From assembly GCA_028704945.1 (NCBI GenBank), contig JAQWEL010000002.1, positions 62,001-126,000 on the forward strand: 64,000 nt of DNA. The letters run 5' to 3'. A model generated the notes under the pieces. The model searched no databases and was not told the DNA's origin. It saw nothing but the letters and a program-made list of their open reading frames with translations. Positions 53,703-61,901 of this stretch are shown piece after piece; position 1 is the stretch's first letter; each line of letters begins with the position of its first letter. Both the position numbers and the translations under genes were made by a program. The stretch comes from Patescibacteria group bacterium (GTDB lineage Bacteria; Patescibacteriota; Patescibacteriia; Patescibacteriales; Patescibacteriaceae).

Positions 53703-56357
53703 ATGAAGAAATGGAAATTTTTTCATCGATCATTAATTTTGATGTTTGTTGCTTTTATATTTTTGACCGGTGGAGCAGCTTTGGTTTTGGCAGAAGATGG
53801 AGAGCAAGACACTCAAGCCCCTTATGTCACCAGGGTAGTGACTACTAATGAAGCTTGTAAATATTATAAAATTGGCGATACTTTGAATATTGACGTTGTT
53901 TTTAACGAGCCAGTATTTTTGGATGAAACTAAAGCAGTTGAAGATAATTATGCTTTTTGGCTCGGTTCAGCGCCTGGATGGGTTTTAAGTTTTTGTACTG
54001 AAAATTGCCCAGACAATGCCGGCATGGCTACTTATAGCGGAGGTTCTGGTACCGATACTTTACATTTCCGTTATGTAATTAATGAATATGATCGTGCTGA
54101 TAAATTAGCTTATAATTACAATGGCACCGAATCTGGTGGCGGTATGAGCTCTTTGTCTATTGTGCCTGACAATATTAAAGATGCTGCTGGTAATGTTAGT
54201 TTAAATACGCTTCCAGCTGATAATGATAATGATGGAGAAGTTGACAATCAGATTGTGTCAATAACTCGAGGAGAAGGAGCGCCTTCTTTAGAAGAATGTA
54301 ATTATATTGGTGTTGATGGAGATAGGCCAAATATTGATTATATATCTCCAACCCCGGCCAATAATGCCACTACTACCTCTAGCAATGCTATTTTTCAAAT
54401 CAAATCTAATGAATATATAACCGAAGCTTGGGTTGTTTTTGATAATAGCCAGAGGCACGCTATGAATATCCGTGTTTTAGAAGGACTTGATTATCAGGAT
54501 TATGTTGACGTCGAAGATAGTCAATCGGTTGTTGCTTCAAGCTCCGTTTCTTTAACTGACGGCATTTATAATTATTATATTGAAGTTAAGGATCAAGATG
54601 GCAATATTGCTACTTCTACTACTAGGACGATGACTGTCGATACCAATCCTTATGTCACTAAGGTGGTAACTACTAACGAAGCTTGCCGATATTATAAAAT
54701 CGGCGATGTTTTAAACTTTGACGTTGTTTTTAGCGAGCCAGTTTATATTGCGGAAGATATAAACACTGACAATTTTGCTTTTTGGATTGGTTCAGCTCCA
54801 GGTTTAAATCTATGTAATGCTATCGATGGAAACTGCGCTGAAACTTCTGGTAAGGCTATTTATACCGGCGGCGCAGGCACTAATACCTTGCATTTTAGTT
54901 ATATCATTAATGAAAATGATTATTCTGATATCCTCGCCTATAATTATAATGGCACAGAGTCGGGTAGAGAAATGAGCTCTTTGGCTATTAACCCTGAATA
55001 TATTAAAGATGCTAATGGTAATATCAGTTCAAATATATTGCCAGCCGATATTAATAATGACGGTGAACTTGATAATCAAATTGCTTCAGTTACCCCAATG
55101 GAAGGAGTTTCTTTAGAAAATTGTAGCCATGTCGGTATTGATGCTATTAAACCGAAACTTAATTATATCAATCCAACTCCGAATGATAATGCCACTGTTA
55201 CCTCAACTAAAACTGTTATTCAAATTAAGTCAGACAAATCCATTAAAACTGCTTGGGTTGTTTTAGTTAACAACCAAAAGTATGCTATGGATATTCGTAA
55301 TTTAGAAGGATTAGACTATCAAGAATATCCTGATGTTGGAGAAATGGATGTTGTAGTTGCTTCAAGTTCTCTTTCTTTAGCCGATGGCACTTACAGCTAT
55401 CATATTGAAGCTCAAGACTACTCAGATAATATTACTACTTCTACTACTAATAGGACAATAACTGTTAAGACTACTAGCTCAAGTGGTGGATCGGGTTCGG
55501 GTGGTGGTTCTGGCTCAGGCTCTGGTGGCGGTGGATCAAGTACGACTTTTTGCTCGACCGTCGTTTACAGTGATTGGAGTCAGTGCGTTAATGATTTGCA
55601 GAAACGGACTATTGTTAGCAGCACACCAACTGGCTGTACTTTAACTACAGCCCAATCAGCTGAAGCGCTCTCGAGAGCTTGCACTATTACCAAGGCGCTA
55701 AAAACTGCCGAAGTTAACACCGACCTAAAAGTTTTAGGTGTTAAGATTGGTTCCGGTTCCAATGGACAATTAGATCAGATTTCTATTGATACAGCCGCGA
55801 TTTGGTCAGCTAACATTAATACGATTTTAGATAATTCCAAATCATTACGTAATCAAGGCGCTGAAAAAATAAATACCGACAAATATTTAGCTGGCTTGAT
55901 TCGTGATCAAAAAAAATTAAGCGCTGATGATACTAATCGTTTAAAGTATTTCATTACCTACGGAACTTTGTTGACCAAAGGCTTGGGCGCTGGCGAAAGA
56001 GCCGGTGTCTTGGGTTCTTATAAAGCTGCTTTCGGAAAATTGCCAACCAAAGAAAATGAATGGAAAGATGCTATTAAGATTTCTGTTGGTCGTTGGCCAA
56101 CCGGAAGAAATGTTAAAAAAGAGGCTTTAGCTTTGGTTGAATTTAAGAAAATTTATAAACGAGACGCTAATATGAAAAATCGTAACGACAACGCAGCTGT
56201 TACGATTATGACTTACGGTTTGCTGCCTGCTAAAAGAAATAAAGTCAGCGAGCTTAATGCCACTAAAACTTTTAAGACAATCTACAAACATAATCCGGCC
56301 ACTGCAACCGATTGGAATATAATTAGAGCGATTGCTTATGGCGGTGTTAAAAAATAG
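53703..56357 (+). CDS. Multidomain exported surface protein
   Basis: 884 aa from ATG 53703. A longer frame from 53598 would place the signal peptide internally, so it was rejected. Signal peptide ~1-33. Two tandem homologous blocks begin PYVTRVVTTNEACKYYKIGD and PYVTKVVTTNEACRYYKIGD, each with an Ig-like segment after it. A Gly/Ser hinge near residues 597-617 precedes a thrombospondin-1-like module (YSDWSQCVNDLQKR, CTLT...RACT). The C-terminal ~200 residues are helical repeats (FKKIYKRD, FKTIYKHNP, YG) and include the domain shared with the 49147 protein. Likely an envelope or adhesion protein. Confidence 0.78.
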   Translation: MKKWKFFHRSLILMFVAFIFLTGGAALVLAEDGEQDTQAPYVTRVVTTNEACKYYKIGDTLNIDVVFNEPVFLDETKAVEDNYAFWLGSAPGWVLSFCTENCPDNAGMATYSGGSGTDTLHFRYVINEYDRADKLAYNYNGTESGGGMSSLSIVPDNIKDAAGNVSLNTLPADNDNDGEVDNQIVSITRGEGAPSLEECNYIGVDGDRPNIDYISPTPANNATTTSSNAIFQIKSNEYITEAWVVFDNSQRHAMNIRVLEGLDYQDYVDVEDSQSVVASSSVSLTDGIYNYYIEVKDQDGNIATSTTRTMTVDTNPYVTKVVTTNEACRYYKIGDVLNFDVVFSEPVYIAEDINTDNFAFWIGSAPGLNLCNAIDGNCAETSGKAIYTGGAGTNTLHFSYIINENDYSDILAYNYNGTESGREMSSLAINPEYIKDANGNISSNILPADINNDGELDNQIASVTPMEGVSLENCSHVGIDAIKPKLNYINPTPNDNATVTSTKTVIQIKSDKSIKTAWVVLVNNQKYAMDIRNLEGLDYQEYPDVGEMDVVVASSSLSLADGTYSYHIEAQDYSDNITTSTTNRTITVKTTSSSGGSGSGGGSGSGSGGGGSSTTFCSTVVYSDWSQCVNDLQKRTIVSSTPTGCTLTTAQSAEALSRACTITKALKTAEVNTDLKVLGVKIGSGSNGQLDQISIDTAAIWSANINTILDNSKSLRNQGAEKINTDKYLAGLIRDQKKLSADDTNRLKYFITYGTLLTKGLGAGERAGVLGSYKAAFGKLPTKENEWKDAIKISVGRWPTGRNVKKEALALVEFKKIYKRDANMKNRNDNAAVTIMTYGLLPAKRNKVSELNATKTFKTIYKHNPATATDWNIIRAIAYGGVKK

Positions 56358-56384
56358 TATTTGCTTATCAAAAGTATTATATTT

Positions 56385-56414
56385 AAAATAGGGTTAATTT
56401 AGCCCTATTTTTTA
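56385..56414 (+). terminator. Intrinsic terminator
   Basis: aaaataggg (56385-56393) pairs with ccctatttt (56403-56411), then Ts. Confidence 0.82.
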
Positions 56415-56483
56415 TTATTTTCAAATTTAAGATAGAACTATTTGTCTTAAATAAGCCTTTTGAACAGGGTGTTGACATCTTTC

Positions 56484-56513
56484 TTGAAAAAATAAGGATA
56501 TTCGTGTTAAAAT
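56484..56513 (+). promoter_or_regulatory. ftsZ promoter
   Basis: TTGAAA (56484-56489), 18-bp spacer, TAAAAT (56508-56513). A TTGACA at 56472 has no matching -10 at 17 bp. Confidence 0.55.
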
Positions 56514-56586
56514 AAAAGGACATGGGAGCTCAAAGCTGACTTTACCTGTTTTACTATATTTTTATTTATTATTTAATTAATATTTT

Positions 56587-57780
56587 ATGCCAGAAATTAG
56601 ACCGGAAGTTGAAACATTTGCCAAGATAAAAGTTATTGGCGTTGGCGGCTCTGGTGGTAGCGCAATTAATCGAATGATCGATTGTGGCATTAAAGGCGTT
56701 GATTTTATCGCAGCCAATACTGATGTTCAGGCTTTGCATTATAATAAAGCGGCCAAAAAAATTCATATCGGCAAAACCATTACCAGGGGACTTGGCGCCG
56801 GCATGAATCCCGAACTGGGTCGTCAAGCAGCTGAAGAAGCGCAAAATGAAATACGTGAAGTTTTGAAAGATGCCAATATGGTTTTTATTACCTGTGGCAT
56901 GGGTGGAGGTACTGGTACTGGTGCCAGTCCCTTAGTCGCGCAGATTGCTAGAGAGTTAGGCGCCTTGACTGTAGCTGTGGTTACCAAGCCATTTTCTTTT
57001 GAAGGTAAACAAAGAATGAATGTGGCCGAAAGGGGTTTGGCGGAATTGTCGGACAAAGTTGATGCTATTATTGTTATCCATAATGAGAAAATTTTGCAGA
57101 TGGTTGATAAGCGTACAGGAATTTTAGACGCCTTTATGCAAGTTGATGATATCTTAAGACAGGGCGTTCAAGGTATTTCCGATATTGTTAGCGTTCCAGC
57201 TATGATTAACGTTGATTTTAATGATATTAAGGCAATTATGGCCGAGGCTGGCTCAGCGTTAATGGGCATTGGTAAGGCTTCAGGTGACAATAGAGCGGTT
57301 GATGCCGCTAAAATGGCAATTAGTTCACCTTTGTTAGAAATGTCTATTGAAGGGGCTAAGGGCGTGTTGTTTACTATTTTTGGCGGTAAGGATTTATCAA
57401 TGCTTGATGTCCAAGAAGCTGCTAAAGTTATTACTTCAAGCGTTGATGATGAGGCTAAGATTATTTTTGGCGCTGGTATTGATGAAAGCTTAAGAGATGA
57501 AGTTAAAATTACAGTCGTAGCTACTGGCTTTGATTCTATGCGCACAGTTCCTAATCGTGCCGCTAATCAAGCGGAAGAACATCGTTATACGCCAAGTGTT
57601 TTTATCGAAGAAAAACAAGTTGAAGCTAAAAAAGAATTTGAAGTTAGACCCAAGATTAATCCGATTGCTCAAGCTCAGACAGAACCAGCTAAGAAAAAGC
57701 CAGTGATTTTTGCTGAAGAAGAACCAGTCGATGAAGATGAACTCGGCATCCCAGCATTTATCCGGAAAAAAATGATGTAG
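56587..57780 (+). CDS. ftsZ: Cell division protein FtsZ
   Basis: 397 aa, tubulin-like GTPase that forms the division ring. IKVIGVGGSGGSAINRM, the GTP tubulin signature GMGGGTGTGASPLVAQ, NVDFNDIKAIM (T7 loop) and VVATGFD are typical. A charged Pro/Glu linker leads to a conserved C-terminal tail, DELGIPAFIRKKMM, the peptide that binds FtsA-like anchors. Followed by a hairpin (57778-57803) and a terminator. Confidence 0.97.
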   Translation: MPEIRPEVETFAKIKVIGVGGSGGSAINRMIDCGIKGVDFIAANTDVQALHYNKAAKKIHIGKTITRGLGAGMNPELGRQAAEEAQNEIREVLKDANMVFITCGMGGGTGTGASPLVAQIARELGALTVAVVTKPFSFEGKQRMNVAERGLAELSDKVDAIIVIHNEKILQMVDKRTGILDAFMQVDDILRQGVQGISDIVSVPAMINVDFNDIKAIMAEAGSALMGIGKASGDNRAVDAAKMAISSPLLEMSIEGAKGVLFTIFGGKDLSMLDVQEAAKVITSSVDDEAKIIFGAGIDESLRDEVKITVVATGFDSMRTVPNRAANQAEEHRYTPSVFIEEKQVEAKKEFEVRPKINPIAQAQTEPAKKKPVIFAEEEPVDEDELGIPAFIRKKMM

Positions 57781-57824
57781 CCCTATCAGGAATCCTAGGG
57801 CTATAAACAAATCATATATTTATT

Positions 57825-57856
57825 AAAAAGAATTATTGTAAAAGGTAATTCTTTTT
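57825..57856 (+). terminator. Intrinsic terminator
   Basis: aaaaagaatta/taattcttttt, 11 bp perfect with a 10-nt loop; an upstream tagcccta/tagggcta hairpin overlaps the ftsZ stop. Confidence 0.78.
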
Positions 57857-57903
57857 AATAAGCAAGTTAGGAAACAATAATTTTTTGTGGTAATATTAAT
57901 TAT

Positions 57904-58845
57904 ATGATTTTAAATATTTTTATTTTAGCCCTGTCTTTAGTTGTTATTATCAAGGGAGCAACTTTAGCTACTAAATATGCCGCTCGTTTAGCGGAAAGTT
58001 TTCATTTATCAAAATATGCCGTCGGTTTTTTTATCATCGCTATTATTTCTATCTTACCGGAAACCTTTATTGCGATTAATTCAGCCATCGAAGGAGTACC
58101 TGCGTTTGGTTTAGGCATCTTGTTTGGTTCCAATGTAGCTGATTTAACTTTAGTCTTTACCATAACTTTGTTTTTTGTAGGTCGAGGGTTAAAGGTGGAA
58201 AATAAGATTTTAAAAAATCGTAAGATTTATCCGTTAATGCTTTTGTTACCATTGGTTTTAGGTTTGGATGGTTTTTATGGTCGGATTGATGGTTTGGTTC
58301 TTGTTATTGTAGGCGGACTGTTTTATTACACCACTTTAAGAGGAGGAGTAGAAATTAAACTTATTGGCAAGAAAGAAAATCGTTTTAAAGATCTGCTGGG
58401 CTTACTCGCAGGAATGATTTTTCTTTTAGCTGGTTCACATTTTACCATTAGTTCAACTTCAGCCTTGGCAATTAATTTCGGAGTAAATCCAATTTTTATT
58501 GGTATGTTAATCGTAAGCGTTGGTGCGACTATGCCAGAGTTATCTTTTTCGATTAAATCAATTAAGAAAAAAGATGATTCATTAGCAATCGGCGATGTTT
58601 TGGGAACTGTCCTGGCTGATGCTACTATTGTAGTTGGTGCTATTGCTCTAATATCTCCTTTTTATTTTTCACGTACCATAATTTTTGTTTCTGGTATTTT
58701 TATGCTTTTAGCTTCGATACTGTTATATCATTTTATGTATACAGGACGTGTCTTATCACGAAAGGAAGCTATTTACCTCTTTTTGTTTTGGCTTATCTTT
58801 ATTCTGACTGAATTTTTTATTAATAAAGTTTTTTATAGTTTTTGA
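57904..58845 (+). CDS. CaCA-family cation antiporter (Na+/Ca2+ exchanger type)
   Basis: 313 aa, ten or so TM helices in two inverted halves. The two alpha-repeats are visible: ISILPETFIAINSAIEG...GILFGSNVADLTLV and VSVGATMPELSFSIKSIKK...DVLGTVLADATIVVG. The conserved Glu in LPE and MPE are the ion ligands. It exchanges cytosolic Ca2+ (or another cation) for Na+ or H+. No partner gene is evident. TAATAT sits 8 bp before the ATG, so the leader is very short. Confidence 0.9.
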   Translation: MILNIFILALSLVVIIKGATLATKYAARLAESFHLSKYAVGFFIIAIISILPETFIAINSAIEGVPAFGLGILFGSNVADLTLVFTITLFFVGRGLKVENKILKNRKIYPLMLLLPLVLGLDGFYGRIDGLVLVIVGGLFYYTTLRGGVEIKLIGKKENRFKDLLGLLAGMIFLLAGSHFTISSTSALAINFGVNPIFIGMLIVSVGATMPELSFSIKSIKKKDDSLAIGDVLGTVLADATIVVGAIALISPFYFSRTIIFVSGIFMLLASILLYHFMYTGRVLSRKEAIYLFLFWLIFILTEFFINKVFYSF

Positions 58846-58968
58846 AAATAATAAAAAAAGTCTCAATTTTAAAAGAGATTTTTTTATTATTTAGTAATCC
58901 ACAGGCTATGGTTAACAATGTAAAAAATTTTAGTGGATAAGTCTTTTTTTTGTTTAATTTAAAGCTCA

Positions 58969-58997
58969 TTGACCATGTTTTTTAATAAGAGTATAAT
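58969..58997 (+). promoter_or_regulatory. nrd operon promoter
   Basis: TTGACC (58969-58974), 17-bp spacer, TATAAT (58992-58997). Transcription would start near 59004, just upstream of the NrdR boxes. Near-DnaA-box sequences at 58895-58903 (taatccaca) and 58932-58940 (reverse of ttatccact) lie upstream. A second -35-like TTGACA (59026-59031) sits between the two boxes. Confidence 0.75.
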
Positions 58998-59008
58998 ACA
59001 ACTATTAA

Positions 59009-59056
59009 ACACAATATGTTGTGTCTTGACAAAAGATTGTATACTATATATTGTAT
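59009..59056 (+). promoter_or_regulatory. Tandem NrdR boxes
   Basis: ACACAATATGTTGTGT (59009-59024) and ATACTATATATTGTAT (59041-59056). Each matches the 16-bp palindromic NrdR box pattern, separated by 16 bp (32 bp repeat spacing, three helical turns). NrdR binds such pairs with ATP/dATP as signal and represses nrd genes. Confidence 0.85.
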
Positions 59057-59094
59057 TTCATTTTAAATTTTTTGCTTAAGTTAGAGAATATTTT

Positions 59095-59547
59095 ATGCGT
59101 TGCCCAGTTTGCCAATATCCAGATACTAAAGTTATCGACTCTCGCGTAGTTAATGATGGTTTGTCGATTAGACGCCGCCGTGAATGCTTAAAGTGCGAGT
59201 TTCGTTTTTCTACTTATGAAGAAATGGAAATTTTAGATTTAGCAGTCATTAAACGAGATGGAACTAAAGAAAATTATTCCAGGGATAAGATAGTTCAGGG
59301 GTTAAGAAAAGCTTTAGAGAAAAGACCAGTGGAAGAAAATGATTTCCGGAAATTAATAAATTTGATTGAATTGGATTTACAGACTTTAAAAAAACAAGAA
59401 ATTTTGTCCGATGCTATCGGCGATATAGTTATGGAAAGATTGAAAGAATTTGACCAAGTTGCTTATATCAGATTCGCCAGCGTTTATAAATCGTTTGATG
59501 ATGCTGAAACTTTTCAAAAAGAAATTAAAAATTTAATTAAAAAATAA
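59095..59547 (+). CDS. nrdR: Transcriptional repressor NrdR
   Basis: 150 aa, standard. Zinc ribbon CPVCQYPDTKVIDSR...RRRECLKCEFRFSTYE, then an ATP-cone domain (VIKRDGTKENYSRDKIVQGL). It senses the ATP/dATP ratio and represses ribonucleotide reductase genes. It is the first gene behind the two NrdR boxes, so it is probably self-regulated together with nrdD and nrdG. Confidence 0.97.
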   Translation: MRCPVCQYPDTKVIDSRVVNDGLSIRRRRECLKCEFRFSTYEEMEILDLAVIKRDGTKENYSRDKIVQGLRKALEKRPVEENDFRKLINLIELDLQTLKKQEILSDAIGDIVMERLKEFDQVAYIRFASVYKSFDDAETFQKEIKNLIKK

Positions 59548-59548
59548 T

Positions 59549-59618
59549 CAGTCTTGAGTTTAAACCAATGAGGTTTTGCAGTAATGCAAACGCTCTCCCG
59601 CTCATCGGTTTAAGGCTG
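59549..59618 (+). other. Structured spacer between nrdR and nrdD
   Basis: cagtctt (59549-59555) pairs with aaggctg (59612-59618), aaacc with ggttt and atgag with ctcat, with a bulge and one A-C mismatch. An inner gttttgca-gtaa-tgcaaac hairpin completes the fold. It ends 16 nt before the nrdD ATG. No known motif recognised; it could tune nrdD translation or stability. Confidence 0.5.
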
Positions 59619-59634
59619 AAGGCAATCAAAACCC

Positions 59635-61686
59635 ATGCAACCGGAAACTATTAAAGAAATCCGTAAGCGTTCGGGCGATATTGTTGCTTTTGAGGATGCT
59701 AAAATATCGAACGCTATCTACAAGGCAGCCAAGGCTGTCGGTATTGATGATAGTGATTTAGCGGAAAAATTGACTAACGAAGTCGTCGATCTTTTAAACA
59801 AAAAATTTCATGCCGCCAGTATTCCGGCCGTGGAAGAAATACAAGATTTAGTGGAAGAGGTGCTAATTAAAAATCGTTACACCAAAATTGCCAAAGCTTA
59901 TATTCTTTATCGTGATCAGCACAGACAAATCAGAGAAATGGATTACGGAGAAAAATTAATGGAAGATTATCTTGGTCAAGCTGATTGGCGTTTGAAGGAA
60001 AATTCTAACATGAGTTTTTCTGTCCAAGGTTTGAATAACTATGTCGCCAGCGCTGTTAGCGCCCGTTATTGGCTTAATAAGCTTTATCCAGAAGCAATCA
60101 GACGAGCTCATACTGAGGGCGATTTTCATATTCATGATCTTGGTTTATTAGCTCCATACTGTTGCGGCTGGGATTTGAAGGATTTATTGTCGCGAGGTTT
60201 TGGCGGGGTCAGCGAAAAAATTTGGTCCAAACCGCCCAAACATCTTAGACCAGCTTTGGGACAGATTGTTAACTTTTTATACACTATGCAAGGCGAAGCC
60301 GCCGGCGCGCAGGCTTTTGCTAATTTTGATACTTATTTAGCGCCGTTTATCCGTTACGATAATTTGAGCTTTACCGATGTTAAGCAAGCGCTTCAGGAAT
60401 TCGTTTTTAATTTGAATGTTCCAACTCGTGTTGGTTTTCAAACGCCATTTACCAACATTACTTTAGACGTTACTCCTTCCAAAATGATTGGTGAGGAACA
60501 TGTTATTATCGGCGGTAAGCCAACCAAAGATTACTATGCTGATTTTCAAGCCGAAATGGATATGTTTAATGAGGCTTTTGCTGAAGTAATGATTGAAGGT
60601 GACGGTCGCGGACGGATGTTCCCATTCCCGATACCGACTTATTCGATTGACAAGGACTTTGATTGGAATAGAAAGAGTTTGGATAAGATGTGGGAAATGA
60701 CTGCTAAATTCGGCGTGCCTTATTTTTCGAATTTCGTTAATTCAGATATGAGTCGAGATGATGCTAGGTCAATGTGTTGCCGTTTGCGTTTGGATAATAG
60801 GGAATTAAGAAAGAGGGGCGGCGGTTTATTTGGCGCTAATCCTTTGACCGGTTCGCTCGGAGTAGTTACGATTAATTTAGCCAGACTTGGTTATTTAGCC
60901 CAAAATAAAGAAGATTTTGTTGAGCGTCTATTAGCGTTGATGGATTTAGCTAAGGAAAGTTTAGAGATAAAAAGAGAAGTTTTGGAGAAATTTTCTGATA
61001 ACGGACTCTATCCTTATAGCGCTTATTATTTGGATGGTATTAAAGCAAGATTCGGAACATACTGGCAAAATCATTTTAATACCATTGGCATTAATGGCAT
61101 GAATGAAGCTTTACTGAATTTATTAGGCAACGATTTAACTACACAGGAAGGACAATCTTTCGCTTTGGAAATTTTAGATGTTATGCGTGATCGCTTAATG
61201 GATTACCAAAACGAAACTAATAATTTGTATAATTTAGAAGCCAGTCCGGCCGAAGGAGCTACTTACCGTTTTGCTAAGAAAGACAAAGAGCTTTATCCCG
61301 AAATTATTGCCGCTAATGAAGATGCTGTCCGTGAGCAAGGAGCTGATCCGTATTACACTAATTCCACTCATTTGCCTGTCGGTTTTACTAATGATATTTT
61401 TTCTGCTCTTGACCTGCAAGATAAACTTCAAACTAAATATACTGGCGGTACAGTTTTACATGGTTTTATCGGGGAAAGATTAGAAACAGCCGAAACTGCT
61501 AAAAAATTAGTTAAGAAAATTGTTGAAAATTATCATTTGCCTTACTTTACCATCACACCAACTTTTTCCATTTGTCCTAAACATGGTTATTTGTCCGGTG
61601 AGCATCAATATTGCCCAAAGTGTGATGAGGAAATCGGCTATGTGGATATCGAGAGCGAACGTGACAAAAATTGTTCAGAATGTTAA
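59635..61686 (+). CDS. nrdD: Anaerobic ribonucleoside-triphosphate reductase, catalytic part lacking glycyl-radical domain
   Basis: 683 aa. N-terminal ATP cone (EIRKRSGDIVAFEDAKIS; residues 1-95). The class III catalytic barrel has FHIHDLGLLAPYCCGWDL, active-site Cys pair C381/C382 in SMCCRLRLD, and a C-terminal zinc-site region CPKHGYLSGEHQYCPKCDEE. The protein stops after ERDKNCSEC, before the R-V-x-G-Y radical motif that ends normal NrdD. That motif occurs in the next short ORF. The enzyme makes dNTPs from NTPs using formate and a glycyl radical. Stops in all three frames between 61684 and 61723 exclude a simple frameshift. Confidence 0.93.
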   Translation: MQPETIKEIRKRSGDIVAFEDAKISNAIYKAAKAVGIDDSDLAEKLTNEVVDLLNKKFHAASIPAVEEIQDLVEEVLIKNRYTKIAKAYILYRDQHRQIREMDYGEKLMEDYLGQADWRLKENSNMSFSVQGLNNYVASAVSARYWLNKLYPEAIRRAHTEGDFHIHDLGLLAPYCCGWDLKDLLSRGFGGVSEKIWSKPPKHLRPALGQIVNFLYTMQGEAAGAQAFANFDTYLAPFIRYDNLSFTDVKQALQEFVFNLNVPTRVGFQTPFTNITLDVTPSKMIGEEHVIIGGKPTKDYYADFQAEMDMFNEAFAEVMIEGDGRGRMFPFPIPTYSIDKDFDWNRKSLDKMWEMTAKFGVPYFSNFVNSDMSRDDARSMCCRLRLDNRELRKRGGGLFGANPLTGSLGVVTINLARLGYLAQNKEDFVERLLALMDLAKESLEIKREVLEKFSDNGLYPYSAYYLDGIKARFGTYWQNHFNTIGINGMNEALLNLLGNDLTTQEGQSFALEILDVMRDRLMDYQNETNNLYNLEASPAEGATYRFAKKDKELYPEIIAANEDAVREQGADPYYTNSTHLPVGFTNDIFSALDLQDKLQTKYTGGTVLHGFIGERLETAETAKKLVKKIVENYHLPYFTITPTFSICPKHGYLSGEHQYCPKCDEEIGYVDIESERDKNCSEC

Positions 61687-61704
61687 TAATTATTTAATAT
61701 ATTT

Positions 61705-61743
61705 AAAGGAGGTTAATTCATAAGTCCTCCCATATGCTTATGA
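61705..61743 (+). promoter_or_regulatory. SD-bearing switch hairpins before the radical-domain ORF
   Basis: A strong SD, aaaggagg (61705-61712), can be hidden by ggagg/cctcc (61708-61712 with 61726-61730). A second stem, tcataag/cttatga (61718-61724 with 61737-61743), hides the ATG at 61740 instead. The two stems cross, so they exclude each other. Confidence 0.6.
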
Positions 61744-61889
61744 GCCCAATAACAACAAAAAGGCAAGAATGTATTGTTTATTCCCGTGTTGTCGGCTGGT
61801 ATACGCCAGTTCAGAATTGGAATAAAGGGAAAAAATCAGAATACGGCGATCGCAATACTTATGAAATTTGTTCTTCTTGCGAAGAATAG
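61734..61889 (+). CDS. Separate glycyl-radical domain of anaerobic ribonucleotide reductase
   Basis: 51 aa from ATG 61734, or 49 aa from ATG 61740, stop TAG at 61887-61889. CIVYSRVVGWYTPVQNWNKG, then KKSEYGDRNTYEIC, matches the C-terminal glycyl-radical segment of class III NrdD (C-x-VY-[ST]-RV-x-GY...NxGKxxE...R). The predicted radical Gly is codon 61794-61796. In ordinary NrdD this segment is part of the main chain. Here it lies 47-53 nt downstream in another frame, 12 bp before nrdG. The SD is ~21 nt before ATG 61734, long for standard initiation; an in-frame ATT at 61716 is closer. It ends with an additional CSSC pair. Confidence 0.8.
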   Translation: MLMSPITTKRQECIVYSRVVGWYTPVQNWNKGKKSEYGDRNTYEICSSCEE

Positions 61890-61901
61890 ATACTTTGGTG
61901 T

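Noticed and set aside
59040-59045. TATACT as -10 for the TTGACA at 59026
   Set aside because: The spacer would be only 8 bp; the sequence is better explained as part of the second NrdR box.
61684-61740. Frameshift sequencing error splitting nrdD
   Set aside because: Stops occur in all three frames between the two parts, so no single indel restores the frame.
61681-61772. Translational bypassing (hop) from TGT 61681 to TGT 61770 joining NrdD and its radical domain
   Set aside because: Matching codons exist, but two-codon matches are common by chance, the gap would be 89 nt, and the small ORF has its own SD and ATGs. Kept only as an alternative in the finding.
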